From CALODP01 sp942492055 (GTDB lineage Bacteria; Bacteroidota; Ignavibacteria; Ignavibacteriales; Melioribacteraceae): 64,000 nucleotides of DNA. The notes beneath the pieces are model-generated. The model saw only the letters and a list, made by a program, of their open reading frames with translations. It was not told the DNA's origin and made no database searches. Made by a program: the position numbers and the translations under genes. Positions 26,727-34,562 of this stretch are shown here, one piece after another. Location of the stretch: the NCBI GenBank assembly GCA_942492055.1, contig CALODP010000019.1, positions 62,001-126,000 of the forward strand, in the 5' to 3' direction. Position 1 is the first letter of the stretch, and every line of letters starts with the position of its first letter.

Positions 26727-28799
26727 TTATTCGTCTCCTCCCTTCGGTTCTGTTACGTAATATATTGCATCACAGATATATTTTAGCTTCTCATCCTCTA
26801 CTATCTTAGATTTCAAATCATCTTTATTACTGTGTGATAATAATTCCGCCAAACATTGAGCAGTTACCGCTTTGGATATTTTCCCTTCATTTAATGGTTT
26901 GAATAGATCGTAGGAATTTATTTCTTTATCCTTTTTAATTGATTCGACTATTTCCTTCAATTCATTCTTCCCAAAATTCTTTTGCTCGTTATTCTTGAGT
27001 TCTTTCGCCATATCAGTAGCCTGTTCTAGATAGGGAGCTAAACAACTGCAGGCTAATTCATATTCTAAAGTCCATTGAGGCGAAATAAATATCTTATTAT
27101 TTTGATCATTGTTTCTTTCCTTGATAGATTTCGTCCTACACTCTCGAATTGACTTTATCATTTCTTCGGTTATTTCTTTTTTACATTGTTCAATTTCTTT
27201 CTCTATCTTTTCCATTATTTTTCCATCGGAAAATCGCTCAACCGTTTTATTGCTTTTAATCAAATCTTTTAACGCTGTTTCGGAAAAACTAGGAATATTC
27301 TTTACATTTTCCCAATCTACTTCCGTAGTTATTCCTTTAAACTGTGAGATATTATCCTCATCAATTATCCAGATATTTTTCCTCTCATTCTCTTCATTAT
27401 AATATTCAATACTTCTCACATCCAAATCTGAAATTATCGCTACATGAATCCCGAGCCATTCTTCTTTTTGAGCGTCCTTTTTTCTTAAGAATATCTTAGC
27501 GTATCTTTTGAATGCAGTACTTCCCACATTTACAATAGAAACCCCATAGTGATGGAGAGGTCGGTCAATTATTTCGGCAATTGTAGGCAACAGTAGGTTT
27601 TCCGCATCTCCTTCCACGATTATTACTCCTCTCGCAAAAAAGAGATTTGCTTTAGTAGCGTCAAGAAATCTTTTTAAGAAGAGATAATCTCCTTCTTCTA
27701 GTTGAGTATGTTCATGCCCCATAGAGAAAACGCCCCCTTCCTTTCGGCATATTATCAAGCTTTCCAAATCGATCTTTGAGGCAAGAGTAGTGCTATGAGT
27801 TGTTAAAATACATTGTCCGTATTCTTTTTTCTTCCTTTGAATAAAATCAATTACTCTAAGCTGATATTGAGGATGAAGATGAGCTTCCAATTCTTCAATT
27901 AATGTTAGTTTTAATCCAGCTTTCTTTTCTTTCAGATGTAACAATTCTGCGGCAATACATAATAGATTTAGAGAACCCAAACCAGATTTATTATCCTCTA
28001 ATATGAGGTTCAAATCTTTTAAAATATCTGTCAGCTCACTATCTTCTATGGATATAGTTGGTTTTCTTTCTTCATCTTTAAATAAAAAATCTTTGGTAAG
28101 AAAATCGACAATGTCTTTCTTTACTTTTCCCCCTTTTTCATTTTCATCGAAATATTGCTCAACGTTCTTTTGATATTTCTGATATTCCTCTTCCAACTCG
28201 TGAGGTATTCTATTACCAGTATCATCTTTGTGATTTCCGAATATTTCGAGACTCTTAAGAATTTGGGCTAATCGGGATCTATTTCCGTTTGTCATTTCCG
28301 TTAAGGCATCTCTCAGAGGTTTAAGATAAATAACTCTTAAAAGATTTCTGGCTTCCCCTTCCATGTAGCTTCCATCCTGATCCATTCCGGCTCTGAAAGT
28401 CGGATAAATACGATTATCTTTTCTTTTTGCATATAGCCAGACTTTTAACTTATACTCTTCATCTTTATTAAATCCGATCCATTCCAGAAAATGTCCTGCT
28501 TCGGCATCGTCAAATCCAGAGAAGGTACACTCGATTTTAAGTTCCTCTGTTCTTTTAGCACCCGGAGACTTTTCCTTGAAGAAATCTTTGTCATCAAGTT
28601 GAATATATTCCAAACTTTGTGTTTTCAAGACATATCTTATTGCATCGATGATAGCAGTTTTCCCGGAATCATTTTCCCCAACAAGTACATTAACACCATC
28701 ATTAAACTGCACTTCCAAACCGGGCTTTGCTGTTTCGAATTTTTCACCATTGATTCCGTATCTGCGGAAATTCCACAATTTTATTATTTTCAGATACAT
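26727..28799 (-). CDS. OLD-family ATPase/TOPRIM endonuclease (GajA-like)
   Basis: A 690-residue protein with an N-terminal ABC/RecF-type ATPase: MYLKIIKLWNFRRYG, Walker A VLVGENDSGKTAIIDAI (about 38-54), Walker B TLIEELEAHLHPQ, and the His-loop CILTTHSTTLASKI. A C-terminal TOPRIM nuclease domain has the Glu motif VIIVEGDAENLLLP (about 391) and the metal-binding DxD in VAIISDLDVR (about 455). This is the OLD nuclease layout; those paired with a UvrD-like helicase are class 2 OLD proteins, which include GajA. In Gabija, GajA is a sequence-specific nickase licensed when nucleotides fall during phage infection. Reference GajA is about 580 residues, so this is a longer relative. It is the first gene of the pair; the 319-base spacer upstream would hold its promoter. 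Confidence 0.85.
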   Translation of the reverse strand: MYLKIIKLWNFRRYGINGEKFETAKPGLEVQFNDGVNVLVGENDSGKTAIIDAIRYVLKTQSLEYIQLDDKDFFKEKSPGAKRTEELKIECTFSGFDDAEAGHFLEWIGFNKDEEYKLKVWLYAKRKDNRIYPTFRAGMDQDGSYMEGEARNLLRVIYLKPLRDALTEMTNGNRSRLAQILKSLEIFGNHKDDTGNRIPHELEEEYQKYQKNVEQYFDENEKGGKVKKDIVDFLTKDFLFKDEERKPTISIEDSELTDILKDLNLILEDNKSGLGSLNLLCIAAELLHLKEKKAGLKLTLIEELEAHLHPQYQLRVIDFIQRKKKEYGQCILTTHSTTLASKIDLESLIICRKEGGVFSMGHEHTQLEEGDYLFLKRFLDATKANLFFARGVIIVEGDAENLLLPTIAEIIDRPLHHYGVSIVNVGSTAFKRYAKIFLRKKDAQKEEWLGIHVAIISDLDVRSIEYYNEENERKNIWIIDEDNISQFKGITTEVDWENVKNIPSFSETALKDLIKSNKTVERFSDGKIMEKIEKEIEQCKKEITEEMIKSIRECRTKSIKERNNDQNNKIFISPQWTLEYELACSCLAPYLEQATDMAKELKNNEQKNFGKNELKEIVESIKKDKEINSYDLFKPLNEGKISKAVTAQCLAELLSHSNKDDLKSKIVEDEKLKYICDAIYYVTEPKGGDE

Positions 28800-29118
28800 A
28801 TTGATTCCTCACATGCTTAATACTATTAAACACGATTAACTTAGAGTTTTCGATTACCACAATTACATTTACTCTTTAAACTAATTATTAAGAAGAATAA
28901 AGTACAGACTAGAATTTATGTTAGTGTCATTTTCCATTTTTATCAGTAAAGTTTCTTTTCGTTTATCTTAATTTTTCTTTCGAACAAATTTCTTTTTGGT
29001 GTTGTTAAAGGGGTGTAAATTATCGGATCGGGGTAAGGGTAAATTAAAGTTCTAACTAGTAATTACGATTTTTAATATATTGCGTCAGTTATTTTTGGAA
29101 ATTCCGAGTGAGGTAACA
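28800..29118. other. AT-rich divergent spacer
   Basis: This 319-base spacer lies between the OLD-nuclease gene (reverse) and the beta-barrel gene (forward). It is very AT-rich and should carry both promoters. I see no gene, no strong hairpin and no repeat array here. Confidence 0.4.
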
Positions 29119-29766
29119 ATGTTCAAGAAAGTTCTTTTGTTGGTATTGGTTTTACCGATGATAAATATATATTCGCAGCGTATCGGGGAGATGGCGCCGG
29201 AGAAGAAACCGGGGGTCTTTCCTAATAATTCATGGGGAATGAATATTATGTTCAGCGAAGGGGGGATCGGTTTGGGAACCTTCTATCGTTATTCATTTTC
29301 GCAAAAGGTAACCGGAATACTCGATTTGTCGATGTCGGAATCGAAGGATGACAGGGAGTTCGAGTATATTAATCCTTATACGGGGCAATCGTTTATTGCG
29401 GGAAAGAAGAACAGGGTTTTTGTGCTTCCTTTGAGTTTGGGAGTTCAGTATAGGATATTCGAAGGATCGTTGACCGATAATTTGCGTCCTTATATCAGCG
29501 CGGGGGCAGGGCCGACGATGGTGATGACTACTCCTTACGAGAAGGAATTTTTTAACGCTTTCGGAGACGCAAAGACTTATTACGCTTTGGGAGCTTATGT
29601 TGGCTTCGGCGCGAATTTCGGTCTGAGCAAGAAGAGTTTGATCGGCTTGAATGTGAAGTATCATTACATGCGTCTTTTCAACGGCGGGGTTGAAAATATG
29701 GAGATGAAGAAGCGCGAGCAACTCGGCGGATTTTATTTAACACTAAGTATCGGTGTGATGTATTAA
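29119..29766 (+). CDS. Outer-membrane beta-barrel protein
   Basis: A 215-residue secreted protein: signal peptide MFKKVLLLVLVLPMINIYSQ, then alternating amphipathic strands rich in Gly and aromatics (IMFSEGGIGLGTFYRYSF, YYALGAYVGFGANFGLSKK) ending in GGFYLTLSIGVMY, like an eight-stranded OmpA/OmpW-type barrel. The open frame begins 13 codons earlier, but ATG 29119 is preferred because it starts the signal peptide and has GAGTGAGG just upstream. No substrate or partner can be inferred. A rho-independent terminator follows at 29776-29817, so it is probably monocistronic. Confidence 0.75.
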   Translation: MFKKVLLLVLVLPMINIYSQRIGEMAPEKKPGVFPNNSWGMNIMFSEGGIGLGTFYRYSFSQKVTGILDLSMSESKDDREFEYINPYTGQSFIAGKKNRVFVLPLSLGVQYRIFEGSLTDNLRPYISAGAGPTMVMTTPYEKEFFNAFGDAKTYYALGAYVGFGANFGLSKKSLIGLNVKYHYMRLFNGGVENMEMKKREQLGGFYLTLSIGVMY

Positions 29767-29775
29767 GTTTTTAAG

Positions 29776-29817
29776 GCCGATTTGATTCTTTTTCATGTTA
29801 AATCGGCTTTTCTTTTC
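29776..29817 (+). terminator. Rho-independent terminator after the beta-barrel gene
   Basis: The 8-bp stem GCCGATTT/AAATCGGC (29776-29783 and 29800-29807) is followed by TTTTCTTTTC on the plus strand. It lies just past the beta-barrel gene stop. Confidence 0.8.
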
Positions 29818-29907
29818 GAAACCTTCCTCAAATTGTTTTCTTAAAATCTCTATTTTCATTATTATTCAAAACATACCATTACTATATTTATCAACTAAAT
29901 TCAGAGA

Positions 29908-31377
29908 ATGATGAAAAGACTAGTAACCATTCTATTTATGCTAACATTTTGTACAAGGTTTTCAGTGGCACAGAATTATTCTACTCAGCAGCTTTATGAT
30001 AGTTACGATAACTACAAGGAAAGATCGATTGACGACAAGCGATTTAACCACGACACTCTGAAGGCGTATCTCGAGAAATATAAGATTCACGATCTTTACG
30101 AGATGGAGACTGTAGGTGAATCGATGGACGGACGAGAGATTTATATGTTTAAGTTCGGCAACGGTCCTACAAAGATTTTCACATGGTCTCAGATGCACGG
30201 GGACGAATCGACGGCGACAATGGCTTTATTGGATCTTTTGAAGTTTTTCGAGAGAGACGATCAGTTTAACGAGATAAGAAAAAACATACTCGAAAAGACT
30301 ACAATTTATGTTGTTCCGATGCTTAATCCGGACGGAGCGGAAAGGTACGACAGAAGAAACGCTTTGGATATTGATCTTAATCGTGACGCTTTAAGACTTC
30401 AGGCGCCGGAATCGAGAATTTTGAAAGGGTTAAGAGATTCCTTGAAGCCTCAATTCGGTTTTAATCTTCATGATCAGGCAACACGTTACACCTCCGGTTA
30501 TACACATCGTTGCGCTTCGATAGCGTTTCTTGCGCCGGCTTATAACGTAGCTAAGGATATAAATGATGTTCGCGGAAATACAATGAAAGTGATTGTAAAT
30601 ATGCATGATGAGCTTTCGAGATATATTCCGGGGCATATAGCAAAATATGACGATGAGTTCGAACCGAGAGCTTTCGGGGATAATTTCATGAAATGGGGTA
30701 CCAGTTCGGTATTGATAGAATCGGGTGGTTGGAAGAATAATTACGAGAAGCAGTTTATTCGTAAGCTTAATTTCCTCGGATTGCTTGTAGGTTATCAATC
30801 GATAGCCAACGGGTATTACGAGAATGCAGATTTGGCTACTTACAACAATATTCCGGAAAATAAAAAGCGTTTGTTCGATCTTTTGTTGAGAAATCTTACA
30901 GTTGAATACAAAGGGAAAGATTACGTGGTTGATTTGGGAATTAATCAGGTTGAAACTCCGACGAGCAACAATCGTGACGATTATTTCCGTGGAGTTATTG
31001 ATGACATAGGGGATCTTTCTACGTTTTACGGATATGACGAGGTGGATTGTACCGGCTTAACCGTATCACCTGGCAAGATATCGGAAGTGGAATATTCTTC
31101 GATTGATGAGATAAAAGAGCTAGATTTCTTCGAATTGTACGAAAAAGGTGTTACACATGTAAAACTTAATGACATTAATCAAAATAAAAAGTTTACATAT
31201 TTGCCGATAAATGTTATATTGAACGGAAAGAAAGTTGATAACGCCATAAATGTAGGGAAAACAGCGAATCTGGTAATACGTGAGGGCGAAAAAATCAGAT
31301 TTGTAATCGTTAACGGCTTTCTGATTGATCTCGTCAGCAAAAAGACTACTCTTCAAAATACTCTGATCTTTCGCTGA
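29908..31377 (+). CDS. Secreted M14-family zinc carboxypeptidase
   Basis: A 489-residue exported metallopeptidase with signal peptide MKRLVTILFMLTFCTRFSVA ending at about residue 21. The M14 zinc ligands are visible: H97 and E100 in SQMHGDESTAT, and H188 in FNLHDQATRY. The substrate-binding segment VVPMLNPDGAERYDRRN with DLNRD fits the Arg/Asn region of the family. E271 in SVLIESGGW is the likely general base. About 190 C-terminal residues beyond the catalytic domain form a beta-rich region of unknown role. Substrate (peptide or peptidoglycan stem) is unclear. The ECF sigma gene follows after 35 bases containing a perfect hairpin, so read-through is possible. Confidence 0.88.
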   Translation: MMKRLVTILFMLTFCTRFSVAQNYSTQQLYDSYDNYKERSIDDKRFNHDTLKAYLEKYKIHDLYEMETVGESMDGREIYMFKFGNGPTKIFTWSQMHGDESTATMALLDLLKFFERDDQFNEIRKNILEKTTIYVVPMLNPDGAERYDRRNALDIDLNRDALRLQAPESRILKGLRDSLKPQFGFNLHDQATRYTSGYTHRCASIAFLAPAYNVAKDINDVRGNTMKVIVNMHDELSRYIPGHIAKYDDEFEPRAFGDNFMKWGTSSVLIESGGWKNNYEKQFIRKLNFLGLLVGYQSIANGYYENADLATYNNIPENKKRLFDLLLRNLTVEYKGKDYVVDLGINQVETPTSNNRDDYFRGVIDDIGDLSTFYGYDEVDCTGLTVSPGKISEVEYSSIDEIKELDFFELYEKGVTHVKLNDINQNKKFTYLPINVILNGKKVDNAINVGKTANLVIREGEKIRFVIVNGFLIDLVSKKTTLQNTLIFR

Positions 31378-31399
31378 TATTATTAGCAACTAATAATAT
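31377..31399 (+). promoter_or_regulatory. Perfect 10-bp inverted repeat ahead of the sigma factor gene
   Basis: ATATTATTAG (31377-31386), a three-base loop, and CTAATAATAT (31390-31399) form a perfect stem. It begins in the stop codon of the M14 gene and ends 13 bases before the sigma-factor ATG, abutting its GAGG ribosome-binding site. It could be an operator or an RNA hairpin that tunes translation. It has no T-tract suitable for a terminator. Confidence 0.5.
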
Positions 31400-31412
31400 T
31401 AGAGGCTGAAAG

Positions 31413-32006
31413 ATGCCAAAAAATATTACTATTATAGAAGGCGCGCAGCCAAACGAGGCGCGCGTCGATTTTGAGCGAGAGGCACTACCCCATCTCGATA
31501 TCCTCTACCGCTACGCGCTACGGTTGACCGGCAACCAGGAGGACGCTTACGACATCGTCCAGGAAACCTACTTAAAAGCTTACAGATTTTTCGACAAATT
31601 CGAACGTGGAACTAATTGTCGCGCTTGGCTGTTTCGGATAATGAAGAACACATTCATCAATGAATACCATCGAAGCAAGAAACTTCAGTCGAATGTGGAT
31701 TACGATGACATACAGAATTTTTACGAATCGATAAAAGCGACAGAAGTAAAGACAAAGCATACCGTATGTGACGGTTTGGGCAGTTTGATGAATGATGAAA
31801 TAACGAGCGCGCTGAATAAGTTGCCCGATGATTTCAAGACAGTAGTAATACTAAGTGATATAGAGGGGCTTTCATATGATGAAATATCCGCTTTTATTGA
31901 CGTTCCGGTGGGAACAGTAAGAAGCCGCCTACACAGGGCGAGAAAAATGTTATACGCAATACTCTATTTATACGGACAAGAAAAAGGACTAATCAATGAA
32001 TCATGA
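31413..32006 (+). CDS. ECF-type RNA polymerase sigma factor
   Basis: A 197-residue extracytoplasmic-function sigma factor. Region 2 is ILYRYALRLTGNQEDAYDIVQETYLKAYRFFDKF with the -10-recognising RAWLFRIMKNTFINEYHR. Region 4 is LNKLPDDFKTVVILSDIEGLSYDEISAFIDVPVGTVRSRLHRAR, the helix-turn-helix for the -35 element. The following gene encodes a membrane protein of anti-sigma layout, the expected partner. Oddly, the first ~120 coding bases (31441-31560) are about 62% G+C by hand count, far above the surroundings, with GGCGCGC occurring twice; the rest of the gene is AT-rich like its neighbours. An inverted repeat abuts the ribosome-binding site. Confidence 0.93.
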   Translation: MPKNITIIEGAQPNEARVDFEREALPHLDILYRYALRLTGNQEDAYDIVQETYLKAYRFFDKFERGTNCRAWLFRIMKNTFINEYHRSKKLQSNVDYDDIQNFYESIKATEVKTKHTVCDGLGSLMNDEITSALNKLPDDFKTVVILSDIEGLSYDEISAFIDVPVGTVRSRLHRARKMLYAILYLYGQEKGLINES

Positions 32007-32033
32007 AATGCAATTAACGGGAGAGTACCAAAA

Positions 32034-32831
32034 TTGAGTTCTAATATTCTTGAAGAAATTACTTCGTACGTAGATCGCGAAGTAAAAGATCCTGATGCCG
32101 AAGAGAGAATAAGAGAATTACTGGAAGTTGATCCCGAGCTAAGGAAGGAATACCAAATTCAAAGTAGCGTAAAGAATCTATTACGTGAACGTTTTTCCGA
32201 GGGGAATACTCCCCCGAAATTACGGGAAGAAATTTTAAGCTTGACCAGTAGGAAAGAAGAGAAAAGAGCTTCGTTATTAGAAGAAAGCTCTATCTTTTTC
32301 AGCAAAAATCTCCGATACGCGTTTATTACTTCTTTTGTGGTATTACTGTTAATACCGTTATTAGCCCACAAAAAGATATTTCCGAATTCGAGTTTCGTGG
32401 AAATCGCCGAGCTTCATACCCCATTTACCGATGAGGCGGCCTTAGAGTTCGAAAAGATATTGGAATCCGCCACCACAAAGTCGCAAAGTTTCGCACGTGA
32501 AGCCCTCACCCCGGCGAAAGATAGTGACTTAATGATTTCCGATATTTATTTGATTTCCCGAACCGAAAAAAAAGGAATCACAAAAGCTCTTTATAAGAAC
32601 AGTACCAATGATTATTTCTATCTCTCAACTGTTCCTACAGAGCTACTCCTCGAAAGAGAAACCGTTTTCGCCAAAGAATTGACATCGGCTTTAACCGAAA
32701 AACCTTTTGTAAAACATAAGCTTGATGATTATTTTCAGTATCTTTGGCATGAAGGAAATAACGTATATATGTTATATTCCGACGCAAAAGAAGAGTATAT
32801 TGAAGAAATTATTATTAACAAATTAGAATAG
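32034..32831 (+). CDS. Membrane protein of anti-sigma-factor layout
   Basis: A 265-residue protein with an N-terminal helical cytoplasmic part (LEEITSYVDREVKDPDAEERIRELLE, resembling the start of anti-sigma zinc-finger-like domains but lacking their His/Cys ligands). One transmembrane helix at about 95-113 (YAFITSFVVLLLIPLL) precedes a C-terminal periplasmic domain. Gene order directly after an ECF sigma gene supports an anti-sigma role. The start is TTG 32034, with GGGAGAG seven bases upstream; no in-frame ATG is nearby. The universal stress protein gene follows after one base, so sigma factor, this gene and the stress protein are one operon. Confidence 0.7.
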   Translation: MSSNILEEITSYVDREVKDPDAEERIRELLEVDPELRKEYQIQSSVKNLLRERFSEGNTPPKLREEILSLTSRKEEKRASLLEESSIFFSKNLRYAFITSFVVLLLIPLLAHKKIFPNSSFVEIAELHTPFTDEAALEFEKILESATTKSQSFAREALTPAKDSDLMISDIYLISRTEKKGITKALYKNSTNDYFYLSTVPTELLLERETVFAKELTSALTEKPFVKHKLDDYFQYLWHEGNNVYMLYSDAKEEYIEEIIINKLE

Positions 32832-32832
32832 C

Positions 32833-33297
32833 ATGATAAACATTAAGAAGATTGTAGTACCTACGGACTTCAGTCGATTATCATTAACAGCCTTGGATTA
32901 CGCGTTGGATATCGCGGAACATTGGGGCGCCTCTATATCAATTGTTCATGTAATCGACGAAAAGCCTCCGGTCTTGGGAATAGGATCCTTGAAGTTATCC
33001 GAAGAAGAATACTCGGCAACGATAAAAAAAGAAGCCGAGAATAAGATGGAAAATCTCCTTGAGGAATACAGCGAAAAAAGGAAGATTAGAATGGAAGGAG
33101 AAATCCTAACCGGTTTGGATTATCAGGAAATAAGTGATTATTCCGAGGTAGTGGAAGCGGATATGATAATTATAGCAACGCACGGAAGAACAGGAGTATT
33201 ACATACATTACTGGGAAGTGTTGCTGAGAAGATTATCAGATATTGTAAAATACCTGTTTTGGTAACTACTCCATCTCAGGAAGATACAGAGAATTAA
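32833..33297 (+). CDS. Universal stress protein (UspA family)
   Basis: A 154-residue single-domain Usp. It begins IKKIVVPTDFSRLSLTALDYAL, the usual strand-1/ATP region, and has the nucleotide-binding G-x2-G-x9-G-S motif in THGRTGVLHTLLGSVAEKII near residue 120. ATP-binding Usp proteins help survival under starvation, oxidative or energy stress. It is the third gene of the ECF sigma operon, so its expression is probably tied to that sigma factor. Confidence 0.92.
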   Translation: MINIKKIVVPTDFSRLSLTALDYALDIAEHWGASISIVHVIDEKPPVLGIGSLKLSEEEYSATIKKEAENKMENLLEEYSEKRKIRMEGEILTGLDYQEISDYSEVVEADMIIIATHGRTGVLHTLLGSVAEKIIRYCKIPVLVTTPSQEDTEN

Positions 33298-33301
33298 TAT
33301 A

Positions 33302-33332
33302 TTGCAATAAGGATAATTCTTTTTTACATTTG
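33302..33332 (+). promoter_or_regulatory. Candidate Bacteroidota-type promoter of rpsU
   Basis: TTG at 33302-33304, a 20-base spacer, then TACATTTG at 33325-33332, matching TAnnTTTG with normal spacing. It lies 45 bases before the rpsU start. Confidence 0.5.
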
Positions 33333-33377
33333 GCTTTGTATTTTTTTAACCTAAAACCAGTAAAGGTGGTGAGTAAT

Positions 33378-33566
33378 TTGGTAGGCATTATTCTTCAGGA
33401 TAACGAAAACATCGATAAGGCTCTTAAACGCTTCAAAAAGAAGTATGAAAGATCCGGTGTTCTCAAAGAATTCAAGAAGCGTACCTTCTTCGTTAAACCT
33501 TCCGTTGAAAACAGAATGGAACGAATTAAGGCTAAGCGAAGAGCTGCAAAAGACAGAAGACGTTAA
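33378..33566 (+). CDS. rpsU: 30S ribosomal protein bS21
   Basis: A 62-residue basic protein of the 30S platform near the anti-Shine-Dalgarno region. It reads VGIILQDNENIDKALKRF, then KKYERSGVLKEFKKRTFFVKP, with an Arg/Lys-rich tail ending KAKRRAAKDRRR. The open frame extends upstream, but TTG at 33378 is chosen because AAAGGTGGTGAG lies about seven bases before it and the product then begins where bS21 normally begins. GTG codons at 33366 and 33369 lie inside that ribosome-binding site and are less likely. A terminator follows at once. Confidence 0.93.
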   Translation: MVGIILQDNENIDKALKRFKKKYERSGVLKEFKKRTFFVKPSVENRMERIKAKRRAAKDRRR

Positions 33567-33578
33567 GCAGAAATTGAT

Positions 33579-33608
33579 AAAAAACCCCTACTCAAAGGGG
33601 TTTTTTTT
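33579..33608. terminator. Bidirectional rho-independent terminator
   Basis: AAAAAACCCC (33579-33588), loop TACTCAAA, then GGGGTTTTTTTT (33597-33608). A-tract and T-tract flank the G-C core, so it can end both rpsU (plus) and the LOG gene (minus), which converge here. Confidence 0.92.
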
Positions 33609-33611
33609 ATT

Positions 33612-34427
33612 TTAAAAATAATATTTCTCGAAGTGAGCGGTAATTTTGTTGAATGCGTCGTCAACAGTATCGCAGAAGTCGAAGAGATTGAGATCGGTTT
33701 CACTAATTACCCCGAACTCAATAAGCTTATCGAAATTAAGAATATGTTTCCAAAATTCTTTTCCGTAAACAATAATCTTCATTTCTTTTTTGATTTTCTC
33801 GGTTTGTTGTAAAGTAAGAACTTCCATTAGCTCGTCCATTGTGCCGAATCCACCGGGGAAAACGATTAAGGCTTTTGCCAGATAAACAAACCAGAATTTA
33901 CGCATAAAGAAATAATGGAACTCAAATGCGTTTTCGGGCTCAACATATTTATTAACAAATTGCTCGAATGGAATACTGATATTCAAGCCAACGGAAATAC
34001 CTCCGGCTAACTTAGCCCCTTTGTTAGCGGCTTCCATTATTCCGGGACCGCCACCGCTACAAACGATAAAGCGCTTATGATCAGTTGAGAGCCCCATTGA
34101 CCATTCCGTTAGTCTCTTGGATAGCTCAACGGCATCTTCGTAATAGCGACTCATCATTAAGGCGACTTCTGCTTGCTTAAGTTTCTTATCGAACTCAGGT
34201 CCGCTTTCTCCGCTGCTTTTCAATTCCGCAATTTGTTTTTCGGCATCTTCTTTTGCCAATAAACGTGCGGAACCGAAAAATACAATCGTATCGGCTATTT
34301 TGTTTTTCTTAAATCTTGATTGTGGCTCATAAAACTCGGAAAGAATTCTAATCGTTCTCGCGTCCGCTGAATTCAGAAATTCCAAATTATTATAGGCTTT
34401 CTCTACTGTAGCTTTCTTATCTGTCAT
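33612..34427 (-). CDS. LOG-family (TIGR00730-like) phosphoribohydrolase
   Basis: A 271-residue Rossmann protein of the LOG family ('lysine decarboxylase-like'), enzymes that release the base from nucleoside 5'-monophosphates, including cytokinin ribotides. The signature PGGFGTMDELMEVLTLQQ (about residue 195) and the phosphate-binding CSGGGPGIMEAANKGA are both intact. The N-terminal ~60 residues before the Rossmann fold form a helical extension found in the longer bacterial class. True lysine decarboxylase activity is not expected. It converges on rpsU across the shared terminator and diverges from the PBP4 gene. Confidence 0.87.
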   Translation of the reverse strand: MTDKKATVEKAYNNLEFLNSADARTIRILSEFYEPQSRFKKNKIADTIVFFGSARLLAKEDAEKQIAELKSSGESGPEFDKKLKQAEVALMMSRYYEDAVELSKRLTEWSMGLSTDHKRFIVCSGGGPGIMEAANKGAKLAGGISVGLNISIPFEQFVNKYVEPENAFEFHYFFMRKFWFVYLAKALIVFPGGFGTMDELMEVLTLQQTEKIKKEMKIIVYGKEFWKHILNFDKLIEFGVISETDLNLFDFCDTVDDAFNKITAHFEKYYF

Positions 34428-34501
34428 AAAGCCCTCGTACTAATAATTGTAAAAAAACGGACTTGTAAAATATTCATAATTTTCGGAATAGCAATTAAAC
34501 T

Positions 34502-34534
34502 TTTGGTAATTTTTACACTTCACCCCTATATTTG
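34502..34534 (+). promoter_or_regulatory. Bacteroidota-type promoter of the PBP4 gene
   Basis: TTTG at 34502-34505, a 21-base spacer, then TATATTTG at 34527-34534, a full match to the Bacteroidota -33/-7 pattern. The chosen ATG of the PBP4 gene is 29 bases downstream. Confidence 0.6.
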
Positions 34535-34562
34535 CCATTATTTATCGAAATTTTGGAAGAAT

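Noticed and set aside
29293..29721. 142-codon reverse frame opposite the beta-barrel gene
   Set aside because: Antisense shadow; the forward frame has a signal peptide, ribosome-binding site and terminator.
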